This document shows, piece by piece, positions 18,033 through 27,522 of a stretch of DNA of 48,982 nt; position 1 is the stretch's first letter, and the number at the start of each line of letters is the position of its first letter. Source of the DNA: Prasinococcaceae sp. CCMP 1430 (taxonomy: Eukaryota > Prasinodermophyta > Palmophyllophyceae > Prasinococcales > Prasinococcaceae); the NCBI GenBank assembly GCA_013416795.1, contig RQSC01000026.1:165914-214895 (forward strand), given 5' to 3'. Position numbers and translations under genes: made by a program. A model generated the notes under the pieces. It was not told where the DNA came from. It saw only the letters and a list, made by a program, of their open reading frames with translations, and searched no databases.

Positions 18033-19247
18033 CTATTCCTCACTGACGACGACGCGCAGCACGTCTGTGAGGGTCACACAGCCGATGGGGCGCCAGCTCG
18101 CCGTGCCGTCCACCACCCACAGCCGATGCAGCCCGCGACCTGTCAGCAGCGCGATGCACTCTCCGAGCGTCGAGTCGCGCGTCACGCACACAGGTGGCAA
18201 TCGCCTGGCAAGCGTTGCGGCGTGCTGATCCCCGAGCTTTGACAACGTGCCCTCGTCGTCGGAGAAAAGAGTCGACCGAGGGCGCTCGCGCAGCAGGTCG
18301 TGGCGGTGCACGAGGAATTGCGCGACGGGCAGCGCGAGGCTCCCAAGGTGTGCCGTGTGCAAGCCGCGCAGGTCGCTGTCGCTGAGCGTGCCAACGAGCG
18401 TGCCAGAGGCCTCGTCGAAGACGGCGGCCCCCGCCACGCGCGCCTGCAGTTCCATTTCCGCCAGGCAGTCGATGGCAGGTTTGGTAGAGGCGAAGGCGGT
18501 GGGTGCCTTGAGCCCCAGGCTGAGGTCGGCGAGCGTACGCTGCGCCTCGGGCACCTCGTCGAGGCGCTCGCTGAGAAAGCGCACGACGTCGGACTGCGAG
18601 ATGATCGCGTCGACCTGGCCGGCGGCGTTGAAGACGGCAACGCGGTGAGACGGCGGCCTGTCCGGGCGCGGCGGGTAGCGCAGCATGCCTTGCCGCACGA
18701 GCATGTCCAGGGACACGGCGGGCGCATCGCCTGCGAAGAGAAGGTCGCCGTCTGAGCCGAGCGGCGAAAGGCAGCTGATGGCGGGGCGTGAGCCGAACGC
18801 CTCGGCGACCGCCCCCAGGCGCGCCATGCGGTCGAGCGTCGGCGAAACGGGCCGGCGTCCGGCCGCAACCAGCGCGGCGGCCGGCAGCCGCTCCTCGTGC
18901 ACCAGCGTTCGAACCAGGTCCGATGTCGATAAGAAGCCCACGAAACGGTAGGGAGCGGACGCGACCTCCTCGGGCGTGCGGCGCACGCGCTTGTGCGACT
19001 GACGCACGTCAGAGCCCCACGCCTCCTCCCCATCCGCAGCCTCCGCAGCTCCCCTGTCGCCGCCGCTGCCGGCGGCGGTGGCAGCGGCCGCCGCGCCGGC
19101 CTCGGGCTTGGTGCTCGAGGCGGGCGCGTCGGTTGCGCGCGCGTAGCGCACGAGCGGCGCGCTGAGCACCCCCCAGCCGGCGAGGCTCGCGAGGGCCTCC
19201 CGCGCGGGGGCATCGTACTCGAGCCCGGCGGCACCGCCGCTGGCGGG
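18033..19247 (-). CDS. CBS-domain protein (gamma-subunit/AMPK-like), 5' end unresolved
   Basis: CBS domains bind adenine nucleotides and regulate partner proteins; four-CBS proteins include gamma subunits of SNF1/AMPK kinases. Here CBS-like helices and strands are visible: AREALASLAGWGVLSAPLVR at the very start, RFVGFLSTSDLVRTLV, HRVAVFNAAGQVDAIISQSD followed by VVRFL, AVFDEASGTLVGTLSDSDL, and LHRLWVVDG with PIGCVTLTDVLRVVV at the end. A poorly conserved Ala/Gly insertion splits the first motif. There is no ATG in frame upstream; an acceptor (CCCCAG) at 19248 fits an upstream exon, which I could not find before the neighbouring gene. An SNF1-complex role is possible but unproven. Confidence 0.75.
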   Translation of the reverse strand, partial: PASGGAAGLEYDAPAREALASLAGWGVLSAPLVRYARATDAPASSTKPEAGAAAAATAAGSGGDRGAAEAADGEEAWGSDVRQSHKRVRRTPEEVASAPYRFVGFLSTSDLVRTLVHEERLPAAALVAAGRRPVSPTLDRMARLGAVAEAFGSRPAISCLSPLGSDGDLLFAGDAPAVSLDMLVRQGMLRYPPRPDRPPSHRVAVFNAAGQVDAIISQSDVVRFLSERLDEVPEAQRTLADLSLGLKAPTAFASTKPAIDCLAEMELQARVAGAAVFDEASGTLVGTLSDSDLRGLHTAHLGSLALPVAQFLVHRHDLLRERPRSTLFSDDEGTLSKLGDQHAATLARRLPPVCVTRDSTLGECIALLTGRGLHRLWVVDGTASWRPIGCVTLTDVLRVVVSEE

Positions 19248-19506
19248 CTGGGGCGGGGTGCCGAGCGCGGGGGGAGGCGGGCGCTGCGCCCCCCGTCGCG
19301 TGCGTGTGTGGTGGCAGCGCGCAGCGCGCTGCGGACTGCTCGTTCTCGCGCTGCTTTTTTTACAGCAGATGTTTTATTTTATTTTTAATAACAAAAAGGC
19401 AATGAGGTCTGATCATCACAGTCACAGGACGCCTGGGCTCGCCACAGTGGCGGCGATCGCGTGCGGCGGCCTGGGCGGGCCTCGCCTCTCACTCGGGCCG
19501 GCGAGC

Positions 19507-20232
19507 TCACGTGCGCTGCATGGGCGCGGCCGGCGCGACCGCCTGCACGCCGGCGTCGGCGGCGGGCGCCTTGCGCCCGTCCCTCACCTCGATCTGGTTG
19601 GCGTGCTGCGCGGCCATGCACGCACACACGGTGCACCACACGATGTCGGCCAACAAGTCGACGATGTCGGCGGCGGTGTCGAGCTCACCGGAGCCCGCGA
19701 TGGCCGCCGCGCACTGCATGATGCACGCGAGGTACTGCAGGGTGATCATGGTGGCGATGATGCACTTGTCGCAAGCGGTCGTCTCCAGCTCCAAGTCGTC
19801 TTGGAGCAGCCAGCGGGTTACCGCGACCGACTGCGCGAAGCACAGCCAGGTCTCCAAGCACAGGCAGCACTCGGGACAGGACTTCTCGCCGCATTTGCCC
19901 GCGCACGGCAGGTACCCGCCGCAGCACACGTACTGGCTCATGTCGCCCTTGTAGTACCTGCGTCGGATTTCCCACGACACGCAGCACGGGCAGAACATCG
20001 CGATACAGCAGCACATCGGCTGGGCACACACCGCATGGATGAGATCCGTGTCCCACTTGCCGGTGTACCCGAGGCGCCTCTCGGCGGCCTCAAACTTGTA
20101 AGGGACCTTCTGGCCCGACGGGAAGGCCACGCCGTAGCCCGAGCCCATTGGCGGGTGTTGCGCCGGCGCGGCGCCCGCAGTGGCGGGCCCAGCCACGGGC
20201 ACGCCCTGCGGTGGCGGGGCGCGCTCCGCCAT
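19507..20232 (-). CDS. Conserved Cys-rich membrane-associated protein
   Basis: 241 residues in one exon, from ATG at 20232 to a stop at 19507. A proline/glycine front is followed by a Cys-rich core: CAQPMCCCIAMFCPCCVSW, YVCCGGYLPCAGKCGEKSCP and ECCLCLETWLCF, then hydrophobic segments TTACDKCIIATMITLQYLA and DIVDLLADIVWCTVCACM. This layout resembles a family of Cys-rich, PLAC8-like proteins seen across plants and protists in which the motif GKCGEKxCPE.CLCLE is strongly conserved. Function of that family is not known to me; membrane association or palmitoylation is inferred from the Cys clusters and hydrophobic stretches. It lies upstream of and on the same strand as the CBS-domain gene. Confidence 0.75.
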   Translation of the reverse strand: MAERAPPPQGVPVAGPATAGAAPAQHPPMGSGYGVAFPSGQKVPYKFEAAERRLGYTGKWDTDLIHAVCAQPMCCCIAMFCPCCVSWEIRRRYYKGDMSQYVCCGGYLPCAGKCGEKSCPECCLCLETWLCFAQSVAVTRWLLQDDLELETTACDKCIIATMITLQYLACIMQCAAAIAGSGELDTAADIVDLLADIVWCTVCACMAAQHANQIEVRDGRKAPAADAGVQAVAPAAPMQRT

Positions 20233-21030
20233 GATGGCAACTCCCCGCAGGAACCGGTGCCGCGCGAGCTAGCACGGGGCCGGACGCGAGAAGCGAAGGG
20301 AGGGGTCGGCGCGCAGGCCACTGCGCGCACCGCGTGTGTCTCGCGTAGCGCCCACACGGCCTGCGCGGGGCGCTCTACAGTCCCACGGCCTGCGTCCGCC
20401 CGGCAGCGCCAGACAAAGCACTGGCAGGCGGCGGAGCGTGCGGGCGCAGCCCGTGGCTGGCGGCGCGCGCCGCCGGCAGCGGCGCCGCCATCGCAGGGCC
20501 GCCCGGATGCGCCGCGGCCCTCGAGTGGCGCGAGCCCCTCGCGCCCGTGCCCGTGCTGCGCGCGGGCCCCCCTCGCACGCACGCACACCAGACAGGGTCG
20601 AACGGTTGCGGTTACACGATTCGAAACACGCCCTCAAAAAAGTCACGTCAGGAGTGATATGGCCGCAAGGGTCATCTCGAACAGATGTAAACCCTGAACC
20701 CTAACCAACGCGAGTCGATGTCGGCGCGCAACGCAAAGGGGGGGGAGGGGCGGGGGGGGGCGCTGGAGAGGACGCGGTGGCAAGGAGGTGCAGAGGAGGC
20801 GCGCGCGGCCAAGGGAGGGGCCTGCCGAGGCTGCCAAAGAGGGCTAGTAGGCATGGCACAGCCCGTGCATGGGCCCGGTCTGCGCCTACGCGCTCTGCTC
20901 TATCCGCCGTGCCGGCCAGGTGCGAGGTTGTGCCTGCTGTTGGTGGTGTTTTTGAAACACCAGTTTTGTTGTGTGCGTTCGCAGCAGAGGCCATGGGGCC
21001 GCGCTGCTACCGCGAGGGTACGGAATGAGC
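20233..21030. other. Spacer without a supported gene
   Basis: About 800 bp between two minus-strand genes. Contains AACCCTGAACCCTAACC at 20693-20709, a degenerate telomere-like motif, a G-rich tract at 20740-20762, and a less GC-rich stretch near 20930-20970. It should contain the promoter of the Cys-rich gene and the 3' UTR of H2A.Z. Confidence 0.5.
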
Positions 21031-21518
21031 TTAGTCCGAGGACTTCTTGCCCGACCTGAAGTGGTGGGAGAGCGCAGGGGTTGTCGGATGTCAGCGTCAG
21101 CGTCAGCGGAGCGCGGAGGCAGCATACGAGGGAGCGCGCCAGCACGGACGCAGCGTTCACAGGCGTTCGCGGCGCTATCGACGCACTTGTTGATGAGCGA
21201 CTTGTGGATGTGGGGGATCACACCGCCACCGGCGATGGTCGCCTTGATGAGCGTGTCGAGCTCCTCGTCGCCACGGATGGCGAGCTGGAGGTGGCGCGGC
21301 GTGATGCGCTTCACCTTGAGGTCCTTGGAGGCGTTGCCCGCGAGCTCGAGCACCTCAGCGGTGAGGTACTCAAGGATCGCCGCGGTGTACACCGCCGAGG
21401 TGGCGCCAATGCGGCCCGTCGAGGTCGCCTTGTTCTTGAGGAAGCGGTGGATACGGCCGACCGGGAACTGGAGGCCGGCCTTCGCGGAGCGCGAGATCGG
21501 CTTCTTCTTGTCGCTGGT
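21031..21518 (-). CDS. Histone H2A.Z, N-terminal exon not found
   Basis: Replacement histone of nucleosomes at promoters. Exons seen: 21518-21187 and 21055-21031, separated by a 131-bp GT-AG intron; the junction falls inside a Lys codon (AA|G) and gives INKSGKKSSD at the C-terminus. Diagnostic H2A.Z features: [36 protein letters not shown], the longer acidic patch and docking domain [19 protein letters not shown] followed by PHIHKSL. An acceptor lies just before DKKKPISR, so the tail (about 20-25 residues including the start Met) must come from an upstream exon. No minus-strand ATG exists between 21530 and 21855, where the neighbouring plus-strand gene already begins, so exon 1 either overlaps that gene's 5' region or is missing. 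Confidence 0.93.
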
Positions 21519-21816
21519 CTATGCGCGCGAGAACGAGCAGAGCAGTGCAGGGCGGAGACGCGCGGAGCGAGTGGGCGCGCGAGAGACACAGAGAGTCAGG
21601 ACCGACGCCTCAGCGGCCGCGCAAGCGCACGCTTGGCGCCGTCGCTGCCCCTGCTTCGCCGCTCGCCGCTCGCCGGCCGCGCAGGCACCTCGCGCCCCTG
21701 CGCGATCTGCTTTTTGGTGGTCCGGTGGCGGATAATACCACGTGCGCGGACGGGTGCTGACTGCTGAGAGCTACAGCGCGGCTTGCTGGGGCGCGGCGTC
21801 TCGGCGCTCGCTGTCG

Positions 21817-24471
21817 ATGGCGGAGGCGCACGGGAGCGGAGAAGTTGAGTTCGCCGACATGGGCGGCGGCGGCGGCGCGTACTACCACGGTGACCCCTCC
21901 GGGATCTACGCAACGCACGCCCACAGATACCACCACGGGCACGGCGTGCTCGCACAGGCAGGCGGGCCGGCCGCGCAGTACCCATTGTACTCAACGCTCC
22001 AGCCCGCGCACCAATCTGGAGTCGCTCACCAGCGCCAGCGCCATCACTACGACGCGCCCGAGGATGACGAAGGGCCACTCGCCCCGCCGGGCGAGCAGCG
22101 GGGTCGCTGCAAGTGGTTCAACATCCGCGAGGGCTTTGGATTCATCCTCCCTGACGCCGCTGGCGAGGAGGAGCTCTTCTTTCATGGGTATCACCTCAAC
22201 ACTCGCCGCGACAAGCACAAGATCTGGCCAGGCGTCGAGCTTTCATATGACACGTCTTTTGACAACAAGGGTCGCCCCATGGCGGTCAACGTCGGCTACG
22301 CCGGCTCTGCGGACGCCTGGCAGGATGCGCGGCACAAGTGCAGATCATCCAGAGTGGCGGACCGTGCTGCGGCGATGGCAGCAGACGATGCAACGAACGG
22401 CGTGCGTGCCTCGTCGCCAGCACAAGCAGCAGGCGCGCCTTACAGCCGCGGTGGCGCGAGCCTCGCGAAGAGCAGGTCTTGGAACGGCGTCCCCGCATCT
22501 TCCGCGCCGGTGCACCCCGCACAGATGATCCCAATGAGCCCCGAGCACGCCCAGCTCGTGCAAATGCGCGCCGCGCAGCAGCAGGCGGCCGTCGCGCAGC
22601 AGGTCGCACAGCACCAAGCGGTGCAACAGCAAGCGGTGCAACAGCAGGCCGCGGCGGTAGTGCAGGCGCAGCAGCAAGTGCAGCACGCTGCTGCCGTCGT
22701 GCAGGCACAACAGGTGCAGGTTGCACAGCAGGCTGCCGTGCAACAGCATGCCGTGGCAGCGGCAGCGGCTGCAGCGCAGCAGCAGCAAATGGGCATGATG
22801 GCAGTCGCACCGACTGTGGCCGCAGCCGCAGCGGCGTCGCCGACCTCAGTTCAGCAGCAGCAGCTACTCATGGCTCAGCAGCAGCAGCAGCAGCAGCAGC
22901 AGCTCGCCGTCGCGGCTGCCGCCCAGCAGCACGCGATGATATCCCCCACCGCGGCCGCCGCGGGCACAGCGGCAGCTGCTCAGATGTACCAGGAGGCTGC
23001 GGCATACCAGCTCGCTGCGCAGCAACAGCACAGTATGCAACTGCACGCCCACTTGCAGCAGCAACAGCAGTGGGCAGCTTCGCAGGCCCAGGCCCAGGCC
23101 CAGGCCCACGCTCAGGCTCAGGCTCAGGCTCAGCAACAGCTGCAGCTGCAGCTGCACGAGGAGAGTGGTCACCAGAACCATGTTGCATCGAAGCACTCTG
23201 CTGAATCAGAGGCACGGCGCGCGCAGACACCTGGTGCCACGGATGCAGCTCCAGTGCAGCCGGCGAGCCCATCAAGCCTTGCAGACGACAAGGAGGAGAG
23301 CGCCGAACAGCCTGAGCTCCGCCGTGAGCAGGGAGAGAAGACCGAGGGCGATGCTCCAGAGCAGCCTGACGGAGAAATCGGGGCGCGACCTGAGCATGTT
23401 CGCCGTGGCAGCGCGACGCAGGTTGCCGCCAGCGATGTAGCCGTCAGCAAAGAGCTGGGGGCAGCAGCAGCGGTAAGCGCGACCAAGTCGGCACCGACCT
23501 TGACGAAAGGCACAGCAGGCGTCGCTGCCGACAGAGCATCACCATCCTCGAACGACGTCAATGCCCTGGACGTGTCTGCGCTGCGGCTCTCGAGCAGCGC
23601 TCGCGAGCTCGAGGTGACCGTTCTCCCGTCTTCTGACGAGGGCAGCTCCACGATGCACTCGCCCTCTTCCGCGGCAAGCGGCGATTCAGCCGTGCATGGC
23701 CACCTCTCGGACATGCGTCGGCCCTTCGGCGCGTCCAAGGCCGACTCGGAGCCGCTTCCCCCGGGTCGCCCGCCCCTGGGCAGCTTCGACCCCAGGGGCG
23801 GGCCCGGCCCTGTCACCAGAGGACGTAAGGGTGGAGCTGCGTGGCCGACTGGTCGAGGCGTGCGCTCGTATCCGACCCACCCCACGACAGCGAGCCCTGT
23901 CGACTTGCGCACGAAGGCGCTTGCCCGCCGTGAGATGATGCAGGCGACGCGGGCCACAGGCGCCGGTGGAGGCGATTTTGCTACGCGCCCGCACCCCCAC
24001 CCCGCTTCTGCGCGCACAGCGCCACATCGCCGCGCAGCCTCCTTCGGCAGCGAAGAAGGCCACCAAGTGCAGCAATACGGCCACGGCGACGTAGGAGGAG
24101 CAACCAACAAGGCGCACCTACCTGACACGCACGCCTACCTGCGCGGCGGGCACCACGCGCGGCGCTCGTCGGCGGACCAGGACGCCAGTGGCTTCGGGGC
24201 CCTGCGCACGGTGTCAGATTCTGTGTATGCGGCGCATCAGGTGCAGCAGAAGCCGGCGATGAACTGGTTTGGCAGCGGCAGTAGCCCTTCCCTGTACTCA
24301 TCAAGCGGCGGCGACCCGGACCTGCCGCTGTCGGCAGGCAGGCACGAGATGGGGCGTCCACGCACGCGCTTCGGCCTCCGCTCGCGCTCTAACAGCGAAG
24401 AAAGCCACACGAGCGCGCCTGATGTCTTCAGCACCGACGGCGGTACGCATGCCCCCGTCAGTCGCCAGTGA
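21817..24471 (+). CDS. Cold-shock-domain protein with long Q/A-rich region
   Basis: 884 residues in one exon; the ATG at 21817 is the first in frame before the conserved domain. The cold-shock-like domain is at about residues 95-165: GRCKWFNIREGFGFILPD holds the RNP1-type aromatic motif, followed by ELFFHGYHLN and PMAVNVGYAG. Cold-shock domains bind single-stranded RNA or DNA. After it come a Q/A/V-rich region (about 250-450) with many QQ blocks, a Ser/Asp/Glu-rich segment, and a His/Gly/Ser-rich tail (KSRSWNG-like and SRSNSEESHTSAP motifs). It is likely an RNA-binding regulator able to form condensates (inference). Its promoter faces H2A.Z. Confidence 0.8.
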   Translation: MAEAHGSGEVEFADMGGGGGAYYHGDPSGIYATHAHRYHHGHGVLAQAGGPAAQYPLYSTLQPAHQSGVAHQRQRHHYDAPEDDEGPLAPPGEQRGRCKWFNIREGFGFILPDAAGEEELFFHGYHLNTRRDKHKIWPGVELSYDTSFDNKGRPMAVNVGYAGSADAWQDARHKCRSSRVADRAAAMAADDATNGVRASSPAQAAGAPYSRGGASLAKSRSWNGVPASSAPVHPAQMIPMSPEHAQLVQMRAAQQQAAVAQQVAQHQAVQQQAVQQQAAAVVQAQQQVQHAAAVVQAQQVQVAQQAAVQQHAVAAAAAAAQQQQMGMMAVAPTVAAAAAASPTSVQQQQLLMAQQQQQQQQQLAVAAAAQQHAMISPTAAAAGTAAAAQMYQEAAAYQLAAQQQHSMQLHAHLQQQQQWAASQAQAQAQAHAQAQAQAQQQLQLQLHEESGHQNHVASKHSAESEARRAQTPGATDAAPVQPASPSSLADDKEESAEQPELRREQGEKTEGDAPEQPDGEIGARPEHVRRGSATQVAASDVAVSKELGAAAAVSATKSAPTLTKGTAGVAADRASPSSNDVNALDVSALRLSSSARELEVTVLPSSDEGSSTMHSPSSAASGDSAVHGHLSDMRRPFGASKADSEPLPPGRPPLGSFDPRGGPGPVTRGRKGGAAWPTGRGVRSYPTHPTTASPVDLRTKALARREMMQATRATGAGGGDFATRPHPHPASARTAPHRRAASFGSEEGHQVQQYGHGDVGGATNKAHLPDTHAYLRGGHHARRSSADQDASGFGALRTVSDSVYAAHQVQQKPAMNWFGSGSSPSLYSSSGGDPDLPLSAGRHEMGRPRTRFGLRSRSNSEESHTSAPDVFSTDGGTHAPVSRQ

Positions 24472-24929
24472 GCGAGCACCTTTTCCGAAGAAACCTGCCA
24501 TGCCGCCAGTTGAAACCACACGGGCGACGGCCAAGGCACAGCACGCACGAGGACAGAACACAGGTGAACATATGCATATGCGAGATCATGTTGCGACCAC
24601 AGCGACGAAATCGAGTTCCAGCCATCCGACAGCGACGACGTCGTCGCAGGTATTTATTATTCACGGTGGCACGGACGCGCGCTGCGCCACGCACGCCGCG
24701 CAGAACAAGAGGGCGCACCGCAGCTGCGGAGCCGTGCCAACCGACCCGCGGGCTGTGCTGCACACGCACTAAATGCAGCCCGCCCGCCAACTGAGATCCA
24801 CCCAGCCCAACCATGGGACGAAAGGCTGCGCGCATGCGAGACGAGCGACTTTTGGTCTCGACAGTAAAGAGCGAGCGCGGCCCGATGGGTCTCTTTTTGA
24901 TGGCTGGGCGGGCAGACGATCCCCGCGCG
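24472..24929. other. Spacer between convergent genes
   Basis: No supported gene. Contains the short palindrome CATATGCATATG at about 24569-24580. Holds the two 3' ends. Confidence 0.5.
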
Positions 24930-25784
24930 CTATGGCTGGCAGGAGGCCGTGCCTCTAGCGAGCGCCGTGGAAGAGATCGCCGCCGGCGCGGCGGGCAGCG
25001 GCACAACGTTGAGCGCCTTGACGCGCGCGAGTGCGATCTTGGCGTCCGCGTTGCTGGGCTCGAGGACGAGGGCTGCACCGAGGTCTTGCTCAGCCCAATC
25101 GAAGTCCTTCAGTGCCTCCCTGGCGGATGCGCGTCGCATCAGCGCCTTGACATTGGTCGAATCGAAGGTTAGCACCATCTCGCAGTCGGAGACGGCCTCG
25201 CGCCAACGCTTGAGCCTGAGGTGTGCGAGCGCGCGGTTGCCGTATGCGCGCGCGTCTGCCCGATTATGCGAAATCGCCATCGTATACAGCTTCACGGCCG
25301 ACGCCGAGTCGCCACGCTTGAGCGCGGCGTTACCGCGCTCGCGCAGCGCGTCGCACTCACACTGGCCGCGCGTGCGGGCCCCGAGCAGCGGCAATGCGCG
25401 CGCCTTCGCTTTCGCGGCCGCGCCCGCCGGGCCAGCGCACTCCCTGCGGAGCTCGCGCACGTCGTAGTTGGACATGCGCTCCCACATGAAGCTCGTGTTG
25501 CTGAACTCGGTGATGCGCACGTGGTCGCCAACTTTGAGGCCCTCACGCGCCGTGAGATCAATGCCTGTCTCATCGGGCGTGCCCTCGGGCAGCTCGATCA
25601 CCGATCGCCAAGTCGCCTCGCGCTCCTCGGGCAGCAGCTTGACGGTGAGATCGACGAGCACGTTGTAGTGAATGCCACGGCGGCGCGTTGCCGCCACCCA
25701 GTACTGCGCGTCCGCGGGCACCTCGCGATCGCGCTGGCGGCGCACCGCGACCAGCACGCCGCGGTGGCGGCGCGCGCGAACCAA
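24930..25784 (-). CDS. TPR-repeat protein, 5' end unresolved
   Basis: The C-terminal half has three tandem TPR motifs at about 25380-25000: CDALRERGNAALKRGDSASA, RADARAYGNRALAHLRLKRW and the KALMRRASAREALKDFDWAE block, the arrangement seen in co-chaperones that bind Hsp70/Hsp90 tails. The N-terminal half (YWVAATRRRGIHYNVLVDL, TVKLLPEE, GDHVRITEF) is not recognised. The open frame begins after an in-frame stop without an ATG, so an upstream exon is needed; a plausible acceptor is the CGCGAG before VPADAQYW. The first exon was not found before the plus-strand gene at 25989. Confidence 0.7.
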   Translation of the reverse strand: MVRARRHRGVLVAVRRQRDREVPADAQYWVAATRRRGIHYNVLVDLTVKLLPEEREATWRSVIELPEGTPDETGIDLTAREGLKVGDHVRITEFSNTSFMWERMSNYDVRELRRECAGPAGAAAKAKARALPLLGARTRGQCECDALRERGNAALKRGDSASAVKLYTMAISHNRADARAYGNRALAHLRLKRWREAVSDCEMVLTFDSTNVKALMRRASAREALKDFDWAEQDLGAALVLEPSNADAKIALARVKALNVVPLPAAPAAISSTALARGTASCQP

Positions 25785-25988
25785 TTAAACCTGCTAATCG
25801 GTGCGGCGGGCGGGCCGATAAAGGCAAAGGCCCGAGCGGACGGCGCGCGCCCGCGCGCGCCTCCCGGCCAGCCCCACACCCCGCTACTCGCTCGCGTACG
25901 CGCGCGCCACCACCGCCACCGCCGCCATAATCGCGCCCACGCAGACACGCGCAACGCTCGCCCCCCTCCACACAAACCACCGTCGCAG

Positions 25989-26200
25989 ATGCTCGCGCCG
26001 GATGCCGTGTGGCCGACGCTCCAGCGCGAGGCGCGCGAGATGGCCGAGCGCGAGCCGCTGATGGGCGGCATCGTGTACTCGCACCTGCTCAACCACCGCA
26101 GCTTCGAGGGCGCGCTGGGCTTCCTGCTGAGCCACAAGCTCGCCACGGCGTCGGTGTGCGCCACGCAGTGGAACAACCTGCTGGCCGACGTGCTCGCGCC
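25989..26200 (+). CDS. Serine acetyltransferase N-terminal domain only (truncated)
   Basis: Serine O-acetyltransferase makes O-acetylserine for cysteine synthesis. The ATG at 25989 opens MLAPDAVWPTLQREAREMAE, then REPLMGGIVYSHLLNHRSFE and GALGFLLSHKLATASV, a clear match to the helical SATase_N domain (compare VW..I..EA......EP......H..LL). The similarity ends at LLADVLA near 26195. The catalytic left-handed beta-helix with hexapeptide repeats is nowhere in this window. The frame continues as Arg/Gly-rich text to 26301 while the next gene uses another frame. A donor-like GTGCTCGCG in GACGTGCTCGCG and an acceptor GCGCAG at 26251-26256 would join it to the downstream protein, but that would make an unlikely chimera. 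Confidence 0.6.
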
Positions 26201-26256
26201 CGGCGGCGGCGTCGACGGCCGCGGCGGCCGCCGCGAGCGCGACCGGGGGTGCGCAG

Positions 26257-27522
26257 GGGACGGACGTGCGCCTCGGCGGCGTGGTGAAGGTGCTGTCGGT
26301 TGAAGAACAGTTGGGGGCGGCGCTATCAACGGTAGTTGAATTCTGCGCGTACGCCCAGGCAGCAGGCGCCCGCGTGGCCTCCTTGAGCGTGGCACCATCG
26401 CCCGGAGTGGGCGAATCCGTGCTCTACGCGACTGAGGCGCTGCATGCCGGCGCGCCGCGACTCGTCGACCTCTTCCCCGGGATGGTCGACGTGGGCGGCG
26501 GCTTTGTCGACACCGCCGGCACTCATAAAGAGGTTGATGCGGCGTGTCCCGACGGCTTCCAGCTCTGGACGCTGAAAACTGACCCTCCGCATGTGCCGAG
26601 GCTGCTACGCGAAGCCTGGAACAGCAGTCACAACGCCAGCCTCGGCAGGCGTGAAATCCAGTCGTGCGACGACCTCGAGGAGGCGATGCGGGGCCCCACG
26701 TGCGGCGCGCTGCTCAGCTGGAGGGGCATCAAACGTGGTCCCTGTGGCAAATATTGCCGCCTGCCCTGCGAAGAAAGCAAGCGACTGCCTGCCGGCGCCG
26801 GGGACAGAATTTCGTACACCCTCTCGCCCGCCTTCCTCGCGCGCGTGGCCGCCGCGCGCTCTGAGCTTTTCGGCGATGGCGGTGCAGGGGTGGATGGAGT
26901 GAGTGCGCAGGGGCACTCCTCTGATTTGCCGCGCGCGTACGTGGGGCTCCACCTGCGCAGCGAGAAGATATGCGCCCGGCTGGTCCAAATGCGCGTCCAG
27001 GGCGAAGAGCGGAGGTGTGCGGAGCTTGTCAAGGTGGTCGAGCGCGCTGTGGCGGCGCTGGCGTCGAATGCGCGCGCCAGCAACGCAAGCATTGCCTACG
27101 TCGCGTCGGACATGAACGCCGTGCACGGTACGATGTCGGCGCAGACATGGTGGTCTGATGTGAAAGGCTTTGAGGGCAAAATCAAGCCCTTGTCAGCGGC
27201 CGCGGCGGCCAAGGGGCCCTGTGGCTTTCGGCAAGGCAAATGCATGGACCGCATCGTGCGCGCAATCGCCGACAGTGGCCTGCGCATCGTTGGCCTTGCA
27301 GGCGACAGCGTGTGTGGCGAGAAGCACAACTTCATGGGCACCGAGTGCGTGCTCGCAGAGATGGGCATGCTCAGCCAGGCCGCCTTCGTCGCGGCTCTCG
27401 GACAGTCGTCGTTGCACGGCAAGTTCTTGCCGCAGCACTCCACCATCTTCAAGGTCCGGCAGTCCGACTTGAAGGCGCGTGAGTCGGCAGGAGGCGATCG
27501 GGGGTGGACGCATGCCCTATGA
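26257..27522 (+). CDS. Fucosyltransferase-like protein
   Basis: About 420 residues; the open frame begins upstream of GTDVRLGGVVKVLSVEEQLG without an ATG, so the true start is unresolved (possibly spliced from the exon before it). Visible: a region ending in LVDLFPGMVDVGGGFVD, a Cys-containing segment CGALLSWRGIKRGPCGKYC, the motif RAYVGLHLRSEKICARLVQM resembling the HLR(F/S)E motif of GDP-fucose-dependent O-fucosyltransferases, YVASDMNAVHG (SD after the beta strand is also typical), and C-terminal GDSVCGEKHNFMGTECVLAE plus GKFLPQHSTIFKVRQSD. Several Cys suggest a secreted or Golgi fold, but no signal peptide or TM is seen at this N-terminus. Family assignment is tentative. Confidence 0.6.
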   Translation, partial: GTDVRLGGVVKVLSVEEQLGAALSTVVEFCAYAQAAGARVASLSVAPSPGVGESVLYATEALHAGAPRLVDLFPGMVDVGGGFVDTAGTHKEVDAACPDGFQLWTLKTDPPHVPRLLREAWNSSHNASLGRREIQSCDDLEEAMRGPTCGALLSWRGIKRGPCGKYCRLPCEESKRLPAGAGDRISYTLSPAFLARVAAARSELFGDGGAGVDGVSAQGHSSDLPRAYVGLHLRSEKICARLVQMRVQGEERRCAELVKVVERAVAALASNARASNASIAYVASDMNAVHGTMSAQTWWSDVKGFEGKIKPLSAAAAAKGPCGFRQGKCMDRIVRAIADSGLRIVGLAGDSVCGEKHNFMGTECVLAEMGMLSQAAFVAALGQSSLHGKFLPQHSTIFKVRQSDLKARESAGGDRGWTHAL

